From: Actinomadura citrea
GTDB lineage: Bacteria > Actinomycetota > Actinomycetes > Streptosporangiales > Streptosporangiaceae
Length of the DNA stretch: 64,000 nt
Direction of reading: 5' to 3'
Assembly (NCBI RefSeq): GCF_013409045.1
Contig: NZ_JACCBT010000001.1
Span: 3,038,001-3,102,000, forward strand
Made by a program: the position numbers and the translations under genes. Below the pieces are notes generated by a model. It was given only the letters and a program-made list of their open reading frames with translations. It had not been told where the DNA came from and ran no database searches. The stretch's first letter is position 1. Each line of letters opens with the position of its first letter. Shown here piece by piece: positions 15,213 through 24,480 of the stretch.

Positions 15213-17135
15213 TCAGGGGCCCCGGACGATCGTGATGGTGGAGCCGCGCGGGGCCTCGCCGCTGTTGGGCGACTGGAAGCGGACGACGTTGCCGCCGAAG
15301 CCCGTCACGTTCACGCGGAAGCCGGAGTCCTCCAGCGCGCTCCTGGCGTCGTTGACGCGGCGGCCGGTGAGGTCCGGGACGGGGACGTTCTGGTTGCCGT
15401 CGCCGTCGTCGCAGCCGAACTGGAAGGGGCCCGCGTCGACGATGCAGTCGCGCTTGTTGACGACGATGGTGACCTTGTCCCCGCGGGAGACGCCGGTGCC
15501 CTCGGACGGGTCCTGCTCGATCACCGTGTCGGGGTCCTTGCCGTCCACCTGCTTCTTCTTGACGGTGACGTCCAGGCCCATGGAGCGCAGCTGGTTGGCG
15601 GCGGTGTCGCCGTTCTGGCCGACGAGGCCGGGCATCGACATCCCCGTGGAGACGACGATGGAGACGCGCTCGTCGGGGGACTGCTTCTCGCCGGCGTCCG
15701 GGTCGGTGCTGATGACGTCGCCCTTGGAGACGGTCTGCGAGGGGGTGGTGCTCGTCCGGCCGACGGTGAAGCCCTTGTCCTCCAGGGTCTTCTTGGCGTC
15801 GGCGAGGGACTTGCCCCCGACGTCGGGCACCTCGCGGGGCGTGATGCCCCGGGAGGGCGTGAGGGTGACCGTCTGGCCCTTGGCGAGGCGTGCCCCGGCG
15901 GGCGGGTCGGACTTGGCGACGCCGCCCTTGTGGACGCGGTCGCTGTAGACCGCCTTGGCGGTGCGCACGTCCAGGCCGTCGGACTCCAGCTGGTCGCGGG
16001 CGTCGGCGACCTTCATCCCGATGATCGAGGACGGGACGTGCTCGTACTGGCCGGACGTCTGGTACCAGACCGCCCAGCCGAGGATGACCGCCGCGATCAG
16101 GCCGATGGCGATCAGGACGTAGCGGCCGGTCAGGGCCCCGATGGCGCGGTCGGCCCTGGTGGGGCGGGCGGCGTACGCGGGCGCCAGGGTCTCGGCGTCC
16201 ATGACGGCGGTGCGGCCGTGGGCGGGCGGGGCCTCCAGGACGCTCGTCGCGTTGCGGGACGCCTCCTCGACGCGGCGGTCGAAGTCGCGGGGCAGGCCGC
16301 CGAACACCTCGGCGACCTCGGCCAGGTACTGGTTCGCGTCCTGCGGGCGGCGCGCCGGGTCGTGGCTCGTGGCGTCGGTGACCAGGGCGTCCACCTGCGG
16401 GGGGATGCCGGGGACGACGCCGGACGGCGGCGGCACCGTCTCGTTCACGTGCTTGTAGGCGACCGCCAGGGGGGTGTCGCCCTGGTGCGGCAGCCGCCCG
16501 GTGATCAGTTCGAACAGCATGATGCCGGCGGCGTAGACGTCGGAGCGGACGTCGGCGTTGCCGGACAGCACCTGTTCGGGCGCCAGGTAGCCGACCGTCC
16601 CGATGATCATGCCGGTCTTGGTCATCTTGCTGGCGGTCTCGGCCCGCGCGAGGCCGAAGTCGGCGACCTTGACCTGGCCGTCCTCGGTGATCAGCACGTT
16701 CTCGGGCTTGACGTCGCGGTGCACGAGCCCGGCCCGGTGCGCGGCGCCGAGCGCGGCCAGCACCGGCTGCATGATCTCCAGCGCGGCGCGGGGGCCGAGG
16801 CGCCCGAGCGAGTTCAGCGCGTCGCGCAGGGTGCGTCCGGCGACGTACTCCATCACCAGGAAGACGTGCTCGCCGTCGGTGCGCTGGTCGTAGACGGCGA
16901 CGACGTTGGGGTGGGACAGCGCCGCGGCGGCCTTGGCCTCGCCGATGAAGCGGGCGACGAAGTCCTCGTCGGAGGCGAGTCCGGCGTGCATCACCTTGAT
17001 CGCGATGATGCGGTCGAGCCTGAGGTCGCGCGCGAGATAGACCGTGGCCATGCCCCCGCGCGCGATGCGGGACTCAATGCGGTAGCGCCCGTCGAGCACC
17101 CGCCCGACGAGAGGATCTGCAACCGTCGTGTCCAT
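15213..17135 (-). CDS. pknB: PknB-type Ser/Thr kinase with four PASTA domains
   Basis: 640 aa. The cytoplasmic kinase domain (about 18-280) has glycine loop ARGGMATVYLARD, K47, HRDVKPEN (catalytic D141), DFGLAR and GTVGYLAPEQ; the activation loop holds TKTG. A membrane helix at about 338-362 leads to four extracellular PASTA repeats, the last preceded by a two-cysteine insert (CIVDAGPFQFGC) likely to form a disulfide. PASTA domains bind muropeptides or lipid II, so the protein should sense cell-wall state. The aroF/Rv2175c neighbourhood is where mycobacteria carry pknL, but PknL lacks PASTA domains; a nearby Rv2175c homologue (21.9 kb) is a candidate substrate. The symbol reflects the family, not orthology to M. 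tuberculosis pknB. Confidence 0.93.
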   Translation of the reverse strand: MDTTVADPLVGRVLDGRYRIESRIARGGMATVYLARDLRLDRIIAIKVMHAGLASDEDFVARFIGEAKAAAALSHPNVVAVYDQRTDGEHVFLVMEYVAGRTLRDALNSLGRLGPRAALEIMQPVLAALGAAHRAGLVHRDVKPENVLITEDGQVKVADFGLARAETASKMTKTGMIIGTVGYLAPEQVLSGNADVRSDVYAAGIMLFELITGRLPHQGDTPLAVAYKHVNETVPPPSGVVPGIPPQVDALVTDATSHDPARRPQDANQYLAEVAEVFGGLPRDFDRRVEEASRNATSVLEAPPAHGRTAVMDAETLAPAYAARPTRADRAIGALTGRYVLIAIGLIAAVILGWAVWYQTSGQYEHVPSSIIGMKVADARDQLESDGLDVRTAKAVYSDRVHKGGVAKSDPPAGARLAKGQTVTLTPSRGITPREVPDVGGKSLADAKKTLEDKGFTVGRTSTTPSQTVSKGDVISTDPDAGEKQSPDERVSIVVSTGMSMPGLVGQNGDTAANQLRSMGLDVTVKKKQVDGKDPDTVIEQDPSEGTGVSRGDKVTIVVNKRDCIVDAGPFQFGCDDGDGNQNVPVPDLTGRRVNDARSALEDSGFRVNVTGFGGNVVRFQSPNSGEAPRGSTITIVRGP

Positions 17136-17171
17136 CGGTGCGAGTTTACGGGCGAATCCGCACGGATCTCA

Positions 17172-18143
17172 TCAGTCGCGAGTATGAGCATCGATGAGCC
17201 CGGAGGGTGACACCTCCGGGGCGCCCGGTTCGGGCGTGACGGGCGGGACGCGGCGGCGCAGCGTCCGCGTGCTGCGGGAGACGGCCACGCCGGCGAGGCA
17301 CAGCAGCCCGCCGCCGAGGGTGACCAGCCCGGGGACCTCGTCGAGGAACAGCCACGACATCCCCACCACGAGGGCGGGCGCGGCGTAGGTGGTGGCGCCC
17401 ATCTTCCCGGCGGTCGTGCGGGCCAGGGCGTATCCCCAGGTCGTGAAGGCGACCGCGGTCGGGAAGACGCCCAGATAGACCATGTTGAGGGTGGCGCCCG
17501 CGGAGGCGTCCGCGGCCTGCGAGACGAGCTGCCCGGAGAACGGCAGGCAGGCGACAGCGCCGATCGCGCAGGAGAACGTGGTGAACTGCAGCGCCGACGC
17601 GTGCCTCAAGGCCGGCTTCTGGGCGACGACGCCCGCCGCGTAGGTGACGGCGGCGGCCAGGCAGAGCAGCACCCCGCCGACGGACGAACGGCCGTCGCCC
17701 GACATCGACAGTCCGACGACGGCGGCGCCGGCGAACGACACGGCCATGCCGAGCATCAGCCGGGACGACAGGCCCTCCTTCAGCAGCCAGCCGCCGAGGA
17801 GCGCGATGAGGATCGGCCCGATGTTGACGACGAGGGCGGCGGTGCCCGCGTCCACCAGTTGCTCGCCCCAGTTCAGCACGACCATGTAGGCGCCGAACCA
17901 CAGGACGCCGGCGGTGACGATGCCGGGCCAGGCGGCCTTGGGCGGCAGGCCCCCGCCCCGGACGAGCCAGATCGTCCCCAGCACGACCGTCCCGGAAAGG
18001 AGGCGGCCGAGGGCGAGGGCGCCGGGACTGTACTCGGCGCCCGCGCTGCGGATGGCGACGAAGGCCGAGGCCCAGAACACCACCGTGACCGTCGCCGCCG
18101 CCACCGCGAGCTTGCCGGCGCGCGCGCCGCTGTCCTGCTGCAT
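17172..18143 (-). CDS. EamA/DMT-family transporter
   Basis: 323 aa with about ten helices in two EamA repeats, beginning VTVVFWASAFVAIRSAG, a classic N-terminal helix of the family. It is distinct in sequence from the EamA protein at 5.7 kb. The substrate is unknown. The ATG at 18143 is preferred because AAGGTG lies eight bases upstream; a GTG at 18152 is an alternative. The C-terminal ~30 residues are polar. It lies about 35 bases before the PASTA kinase gene in the same direction and could be its first cistron. Confidence 0.85.
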   Translation of the reverse strand: MQQDSGARAGKLAVAAATVTVVFWASAFVAIRSAGAEYSPGALALGRLLSGTVVLGTIWLVRGGGLPPKAAWPGIVTAGVLWFGAYMVVLNWGEQLVDAGTAALVVNIGPILIALLGGWLLKEGLSSRLMLGMAVSFAGAAVVGLSMSGDGRSSVGGVLLCLAAAVTYAAGVVAQKPALRHASALQFTTFSCAIGAVACLPFSGQLVSQAADASAGATLNMVYLGVFPTAVAFTTWGYALARTTAGKMGATTYAAPALVVGMSWLFLDEVPGLVTLGGGLLCLAGVAVSRSTRTLRRRVPPVTPEPGAPEVSPSGLIDAHTRD

Positions 18144-18278
18144 GTCACGCACCTTAGGGAGAGGACGTTTCCATCAACACCGAAGCGATCTGTGGGGTTG
18201 CGCCCCGGTATGCCCAGTCTGATGGCGCGTGACTTTTCAGGTCCAGCGAAATCTTCTACAGGTGGATCTTTAGCATCG

Positions 18279-19281
<1,003 letters not shown>

Positions 19282-19285
<4 letters not shown>

Positions 19286-20409
19286 GCGCTCACCTCGGGG
19301 GAGAAGCGGTCGGGGGCGAACGGCCCGGCGACCTCGGGGACGGGCCCGTCCAGCAGCATCGCGGACAGGATGTCGGCGCTCACCGGCGTGAGCAGGATGC
19401 CGTTGCGGAAGTGCCCGGTGCCCACGAGCAGCCCGGGCAGCGCGGTCGGGCCCATCACGGGCGCGTTGTCGGGGGAGCCGGGCCGCAGCCCGGCGCGGAC
19501 CTCCGCGAACTCCAGCTCGGTGATGCCGGGCAGCAGCTCGCGGGCGTCGCGCAGCAGCTCCCACAGCCCGCCGGCGGTGACGCGCGTGTCGAAGCCCAGC
19601 TCCTCCTGCGTGGCGCCGAGGACGATCTCACCGTCCGCACGCGGCACCAGGTAGACCGACGACCCCCGGACGAGGCCGCGGGTCGCCCGCCGCAGGAACG
19701 GCGCGCGGGTGCGCAGCCGGATCACCTGGCCCTTGACCGGGCGGACGGGTGGAACGGTCCCGGGAGGCAGGCCGCCGAGGTCGCCCGACCACGGCCCCGC
19801 GGCCAGCAGCACCCGGTCCGCGGGGATCACGGTGCCGTCGTCCAGGCCCACGCCGGCGGCGGCACCGTTCTCGACGACGACGCGCTCGGCCCGCCGCCGG
19901 ACGAGCCGGACCCCCAGCCGCTCGCACGCCGCCAGCAGCGCCGGGGCGAGGCGGCGGGGGTCGACCGAGCCGTCCTCGGGGGCGAGCAGGCCGCCGCGCA
20001 CGCCGGGCGCGAGCATCGGCTCCAGCCGCCGGCACTCGCGGCCGGTGAGCGCCTCGGCGGGGATGCCCAGGTCCTCCTGGAAGCGGCGCAGGTCGTCCAG
20101 GTGCCGCAGGTCGTCGGAGTCGAAGGCGACCTCGAGGATCCCGTCGGTGCGGTAGCCGGTCTCCAGGCCGGTCAGCTCCTCCAGTTCGGCGACGAAGGCG
20201 CCGTACCGGTCGCGGGAGGCGAGGCCGAGCCGCAGCAGCGGCTCCTCGCCGTAGGTCAGCTCGCTGACCGGGGTGAGCATGCCCGCCGCCACGGAGGACG
20301 CCCCGGACGCGGGCGCGGGATCGACGAGCGTCACGGCGGCGCCGCCGGCGGCGGTGCGCCAGGCGGTGGCCAGGCCGATCACCCCGGCGCCGATGATGAC
20401 GATCTGCAT
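19282..20409 (-). CDS. thiO: Glycine oxidase ThiO
   Basis: 375 aa FAD-dependent DAO-family oxidase. The dinucleotide-binding start IVIIGAGVIGLATAW is followed by the family segments GMLTPVSE, GLLAPEDGSVDPRRL, VKGQVIRLR, YLVPRADGEIVLGATQEE and GTGHFRNGILLTP. It oxidises glycine to the dehydroglycine used by ThiG. The ATG at 20409 begins the FAD motif directly, and its ribosome binding site (GGGAG) sits in the 3' end of the TPP riboswitch. First gene of the operon. Confidence 0.94.
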
Positions 20410-20413
20410 GCGC

Positions 20414-20506
20414 GCTCCCTTCGCCGGCATGATCCGGATCAGGTCGTGGCGGTCGGCGGCCCGTTCAGCCGCCCTCTCAGCCCGGTCGCACCGGACTCCC
20501 GCGCTC
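20414..20506 (-). promoter_or_regulatory. TPP riboswitch (thi box)
   Basis: On the minus strand the conserved CTGAGAGGGC lies at 20480-20471 and CTGATCCGGATCATGCCGG at 20442-20424. GAAGGGAG follows next to the thiO ATG, and the GGAGTCCGGTGCGACCGGG 5' helix lies upstream. These are the hallmark pieces of the THI element. The 3' strand of the closing region includes the ribosome binding site, and no separate terminator is visible before the ATG, so thiamine pyrophosphate should block translation initiation. Confidence 0.94.
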
Positions 20507-20604
20507 TGTGCTGTTCTGCTGCCCCCACCTTACGACCTCGGCGAACCGGGCAACTGCCTGGACACCTGTCCATCCCCGGATCGCCGCCCGTTAGGGTGAC
20601 CTTC

Positions 20605-21840
20605 ATGGAGAGGGTCATCGTCGTGGGTGGCGGGCTGGCCGGCGTGCGCGCCGTGGAGGCCCTGCGGAGCAAGGGGTACGAGGGTGCGCTGACCCTCGTG
20701 TCGGCGGAGCGGCACCGGCCCTACGACCGGCCGCCGCTGTCGAAGGCCGTCCTCGCGGGCGAGTCCGACGACACGACCGTCGACGCCGACTGGGACGCGC
20801 TGCGCTGCGAGCTGCTGCTCGGCGAGCGCGCCACCGGCCTGCGGCTGGACGAGCCCGGACGGGGCGGAACGGTGGAGTCCACGGCGGGCGACCTGCCCTT
20901 CGACGGGCTCGTGATCGCGACCGGCGCCGCCCCGATCACGCTGCCGGGAGAGGGGCGCCAGCACGTGCTGCGCACGATCGACGAGGCGCGCGACCTGCGC
21001 GCCCGGCTCACCGCGGGCGCCCGCATCGTGATCGTCGGGGCGGGCTGGATCGGCGCCGAGGTCGCCACCACCGCGGCCCGCCGGGGCTGCGCGGTCACCG
21101 TCGTGGAGGCGGCCGACACCCCGCTGGCGGGCGCGATCGGGCCCGAGGTCGGCGCGCTCACCGCCCCCTGGTACGCCGAGGCCGGCGTCGAACTGCGGAC
21201 CGGGGTCAAGGTCGCGGAGGTGCGCGACGGGGGCCTCGCCCTCGCCGGCGGCGGCCGCGTCGACGCCGACGAGGTGGTCGTCGGCGTCGGGGTGCGGCCC
21301 GTCCTGTCGTGGCTGGAGGGCTCCGGGCTGCTGCTGGAGCGCGGCGTCGTCACCGACGGCTCGTTCCGGACCTACATGGGCGAGGAGGACACCGGGGCGC
21401 TGCGTCCGGACGTCGTGGCGGTCGGCGACTGCGCCGCCTGGTGGTCGCACCGCTACGGGCGGCGGCTCCTCGTCGAGCACTGGGACACCGCGCTGAACGC
21501 CCCCGAGGTCGCCGCCGCGGCCCTCCTCGGCCGGGACGCCGTGTACGACGCCGCCCCGTACTTCTGGTCGGAGCAGTTCGGGCGCATGGTCCAGTACGCG
21601 GGCGACCACTCGGCGTCCGAGCGGCTCGTGCGCAGGGGCGACCCGTCCGACCCCAGGTGGGCGGTGGCGTGGCTGACCGGCGACCGCCTCGACGCGATCC
21701 TCACCGTCGGCCGGCCCCGCGACCTGGTGCAGGCGAGGCGTGTGATCGCCGCCGGGACGCCGGTGGATCCGGAGGCGATCGCCGACCCGGACGTCCCCGT
21801 CCGGCAGGCTGTTCGCGCAGAGCGATCGGCGGGGACGTAA
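20605..21840 (+). CDS. FAD-dependent ferredoxin reductase
   Basis: 411 aa member of the BphA4/FdR group of pyridine-nucleotide disulfide-like reductases. An FAD motif (IVVGGGLAGVRAVEALR) and RPYDRPPLSKAVLAG are followed by an NAD motif (IVIVGAGWIGAEVATTA), then VVAVGDCAAW and a C-terminal reductase dimerisation domain with YFWSEQFG. Such enzymes pass electrons from NAD(P)H to a ferredoxin, often for P450 or Rieske oxygenases; none is nearby, so the partner is unknown. ATG at 20605; divergent from the thiO operon across the riboswitch leader. Confidence 0.9.
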   Translation: MERVIVVGGGLAGVRAVEALRSKGYEGALTLVSAERHRPYDRPPLSKAVLAGESDDTTVDADWDALRCELLLGERATGLRLDEPGRGGTVESTAGDLPFDGLVIATGAAPITLPGEGRQHVLRTIDEARDLRARLTAGARIVIVGAGWIGAEVATTAARRGCAVTVVEAADTPLAGAIGPEVGALTAPWYAEAGVELRTGVKVAEVRDGGLALAGGGRVDADEVVVGVGVRPVLSWLEGSGLLLERGVVTDGSFRTYMGEEDTGALRPDVVAVGDCAAWWSHRYGRRLLVEHWDTALNAPEVAAAALLGRDAVYDAAPYFWSEQFGRMVQYAGDHSASERLVRRGDPSDPRWAVAWLTGDRLDAILTVGRPRDLVQARRVIAAGTPVDPEAIADPDVPVRQAVRAERSAGT

Positions 21841-21898
21841 CGGCTGCGCAGCGGGTTTGAGTCTTCCGAAGGCGTGGTAGCAAGGGGGCGTGACGCAG

Positions 21899-22273
21899 AT
21901 GCACGCAACCGTTGACAGCGCACTGGACCCCCGCACCGACGCCCTGGCCGGCGAGTGGCTCACCCTCGGGGAGACCGCCGAGAGACTCGGGATCAGGCCC
22001 AACCGGATCAAGCAGCTCATCCACGAGCACCGCATCCTCGCGGTGCGCCGCGGCGGGGAGCCGATGGTGCCCGCGGCCTTCATCAAGGACGGCCAGGTCA
22101 TCAAGGGTCTTCCCGGTACCCTGACCCTCCTGTCGGACGCCGGCTTCGACGACGCCGAGACGATCCGGTGGCTGTTCACGGCCGACGACACGCTGCCGGG
22201 GACGCCGGTGGACGCGCTCACCGAGAACCGGGGGACCGAGGTCCGCCGCCGCGCCCAGGCGCTCGCCTTCTAG
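21899..22273 (+). CDS. Rv2175c-family DNA-binding protein
   Basis: 124 aa. A winged-helix/HTH region is visible as WLTLGETAERLGIRPNRIKQLIHEHRILAVRR, followed by the conserved PAAFIKDGQVIKGLPGTLTLLSDAGFDDAETIRWLFT. In M. tuberculosis the homologue is phosphorylated by PknL on an N-terminal threonine, which releases DNA; here several Thr/Ser residues precede the HTH. Two Ser/Thr kinases are encoded within 7 kb. The ATG at 21899 has AAGGGGG about ten bases upstream; a GTG at 21890 is the alternative. DNA targets are unknown. Confidence 0.88.
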   Translation: MHATVDSALDPRTDALAGEWLTLGETAERLGIRPNRIKQLIHEHRILAVRRGGEPMVPAAFIKDGQVIKGLPGTLTLLSDAGFDDAETIRWLFTADDTLPGTPVDALTENRGTEVRRRAQALAF

Positions 22274-22311
22274 GCCGCCGCCGGCGGCGCACGACGCACG
22301 TGACACGATCG

Positions 22312-22350
22312 CGGGGTCGCGCGCGGCGGGTCACCGCGCGCGCGACCCCG
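22312..22350 (+). terminator. GC-rich hairpin between Rv2175c homologue and thiE
   Basis: CGGGGTCGCGCGCG at 22312-22325 pairs perfectly with 22337-22350 (14 bp, 11-base loop). There is no T-tract. It may terminate the upstream gene or be a 5' leader structure for thiE; no TPP riboswitch motif is present here. Confidence 0.5.
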
Positions 22351-22380
22351 TGATCACCTGTGGAAAGGACGTCCCCGGCC

Positions 22381-23067
22381 GTGTCCAGGCACCTCCCCAC
22401 CGAGCGCGCCGTCGCGCTGCGCGCCCGGCTGAGCCGAGCCCGCCTCTACCTCTGCACGGACGCGCGCGAGCGCCAGGGCGACCTGCCGGCCTTCCTCGAC
22501 GCCGTGCTCGCGGGCGGCGTCGACCTCGTCCAGCTCCGCCAGAAGGGTCTGGAGGCCCGGCAGGAGACGGCCTACCTGGAGGTGTTCCGGGCGGCGTGCG
22601 AGCGGCACGGGGCGCTGCTGGCCGTCAACGACCGGGCCGACATCGCGCACGCGGTCGGCGCCGACGTGCTGCACCTCGGCCAGGACGACCTGCCGGTGCC
22701 CGCCGCCCGCGAGATCGTCGGCGGCGACATGCTGATCGGCCGGTCGACGCACTCCGGCGAGCAGGCGTCGGCGGCGGCCGCCGAGCCCGGCGCCGACTAC
22801 TTCTGCGCGGGCCCGGTGTGGCCCACGCCGACCAAGCCCGGCCGCCCCGCCCCCGGCCCGAAGCTGCTGGAGTACGTCGCGGCGCAGCGCGTCGCGCGGC
22901 CCTGGTTCGCGATCGGCGGCATCGACCTCGGCAACCTGGACGAGGTCCTCGCCGCGGGCGCGGAGCGCGTCGTGGTGGTCCGGGCGATCACCGAGGCCGA
23001 CGATCCGGGCGCCGCCGCGGCGCGCTTCGCGCGCCGGCTGGCCGCCCGGCCGCTGGGCACCGGCTGA
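22381..23067 (+). CDS. thiE: Thiamine-phosphate synthase
   Basis: 228 aa TIM-barrel enzyme that joins hydroxymethylpyrimidine diphosphate to thiazole phosphate. Motifs: [67 protein letters not shown] and [11 protein letters not shown] at 22381 is preferred because GGAAAGGAC lies upstream; a GTG at 22360 would swallow that site. Unlike thiOSG it is not visibly riboswitch-controlled. Confidence 0.92.
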   Translation: MSRHLPTERAVALRARLSRARLYLCTDARERQGDLPAFLDAVLAGGVDLVQLRQKGLEARQETAYLEVFRAACERHGALLAVNDRADIAHAVGADVLHLGQDDLPVPAAREIVGGDMLIGRSTHSGEQASAAAAEPGADYFCAGPVWPTPTKPGRPAPGPKLLEYVAAQRVARPWFAIGGIDLGNLDEVLAAGAERVVVVRAITEADDPGAAAARFARRLAARPLGTG

Positions 23068-23127
23068 CCGCACGGTTTGACGCGGATCACGGTGCGGGCC
23101 GCGGCCCCGTCGCCGACAATGGGGATC

Positions 23128-23286
23128 ATGAGCGTGGGACCCGACGACGACCGCACGGTCGACCTGGACGACGACCTGGACGTCCTGCCGGACCAGACGT
23201 CCGACGACACCGACGCCGGCTGGGGCGAGTGGCGTACCGGCGACGACGACGCGCGCCTGCTGGAGGACCGCCCGCCGCACTGGTGA
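23128..23286 (+). CDS. Small acidic conserved protein
   Basis: 52 aa, very rich in Asp, with the conserved-looking core DAGWGEW and the C-terminal ending LLEDRPPHW, a pattern I associate with a short actinobacterial protein found beside this thiE/kinase locus. There is no signal or membrane segment. Function unknown. ATG at 23128 follows a GGGG stretch; an ATG at 23119 in the same frame is possible. It ends 13 bases before the stop of the convergent kinase gene. Confidence 0.65.
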   Translation: MSVGPDDDRTVDLDDDLDVLPDQTSDDTDAGWGEWRTGDDDARLLEDRPPHW

Positions 23287-23299
23287 GCGGCCGCCCGGG

Positions 23300-24388
23300 T
23301 CAGGTCAGGACGCCGAGGAGGAACCCGGCCGCCACGACGGCGCCGAGCGCGACCATCATCCGCCACCGGTAGCGCGGGATCCGTGTCGGGCGCGGCTTCG
23401 GCGCCGGGGCCTGGCCCTCCCGCAGCGCCCGGACGATCTGCGACGCGGTCGGGCGCGCGGCGGGGTTCTTGTCCAGGCAGCGGGCCGCGAGCTCGCGCAG
23501 CGGGCCCTGCATGTCGCCGAGGTCGGGCTTGCGGGACGTCACGCGCCGCATGACGGCCGCGCTCGGCCCGGTGCCGAACGGCGGGCGCCCCGTCGCGGCG
23601 AACACCATCGCGGCGCCCCACGCGAACACGTCGGCGGGCGGCCCGACCGGCTCGTCCTCGATCTGCTCGGGCGCCATGTAGGCGGGCGTCCCGACCGGGC
23701 CGGTGGTCAGCGGGGTCGCGTCGGCGGTGCGGGCGATGCCGAAGTCGATGACCTTGGCGCCGTCCGGGCCGAGCAGCACGTTGCCGGGCTTGAAGTCGCG
23801 GTGCACGATCCCGGCGCGGTGGATCGCCGCCAGCGCGGCGGCGGTCCGCAGCGCGAGCTTGCGGAGCCGCGGCGGGGAGAGCGGGCCGCGGTCGGCGACG
23901 ACGTGCTGGAGCGAGGGCCCCTCGACGAACTCGCTGACGATGTAGGGGCGGTCGCCGGTCATGTCGGCGTCCAGGACGCGCGCGGTGTGCCGCCCGGACA
24001 CCCGCAGGGCCGCGTCCGCCTCCTTGGCGAAGCGGCTGCGCGCCCGCTGCCCGGCCGCCACGCCGCCGCGCAGCAGCTTGACGGTGACGAGACCGCCGTC
24101 GCCGTCCCGGCCGAGGTAGACGACGCCTTGGCCGCCCTCGCCGAGCCGCCCGAGCAGCGTGTAGACGCCGAGGCCGCACGGGTCGTCGGGGCCGAGCGGG
24201 GCGCCGGCCCGGTGGTCGCGGCCGTGCGCGGGCCGGGCCGGGACGCGGCCCGGCCCCGGGTGCGCCTTGGCCGGGCGGCCGGCGTGCGCGCCGTGGGGCT
24301 GGCCGGCGCGGGCGGCGCGGCCGGGGCGGGGGGAAGAGGATCGCGGGGGATGGGGGTCCGTCCTCCCGCGGGAGGTGTCGTGCGGCAC
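23300..24388 (-). CDS. Membrane-anchored Ser/Thr protein kinase
   Basis: 362 aa. A ~70-residue Pro/Arg/Gly-rich N-terminus precedes a kinase domain (about 75-325) with LGEGGQGVVYLG, VTVKLL, HRDFKPGNVLL (catalytic D198), DFGIAR and GTPAYMAPEQ. A single C-terminal membrane helix (VALGAVVAAGFLLGVL) ends the protein at residue 362, so there is essentially no extracellular sensor. The GTG at 24388 is selected because CGGAG lies seven bases upstream; longer frames would run into the glycosidase gene. It lies 92 bases after that gene in the same direction. Confidence 0.85.
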   Translation of the reverse strand: MPHDTSRGRTDPHPPRSSSPRPGRAARAGQPHGAHAGRPAKAHPGPGRVPARPAHGRDHRAGAPLGPDDPCGLGVYTLLGRLGEGGQGVVYLGRDGDGGLVTVKLLRGGVAAGQRARSRFAKEADAALRVSGRHTARVLDADMTGDRPYIVSEFVEGPSLQHVVADRGPLSPPRLRKLALRTAAALAAIHRAGIVHRDFKPGNVLLGPDGAKVIDFGIARTADATPLTTGPVGTPAYMAPEQIEDEPVGPPADVFAWGAAMVFAATGRPPFGTGPSAAVMRRVTSRKPDLGDMQGPLRELAARCLDKNPAARPTASQIVRALREGQAPAPKPRPTRIPRYRWRMMVALGAVVAAGFLLGVLT

Positions 24389-24480
24389 TGGGGGACTCCG
24401 ACTCGGCGGGGGCGGACGAAGATCTCCCCATTTGTACCGCGTAATCGGAACGTGGGGCAGGGGAACCGAGATCTTCTCCG

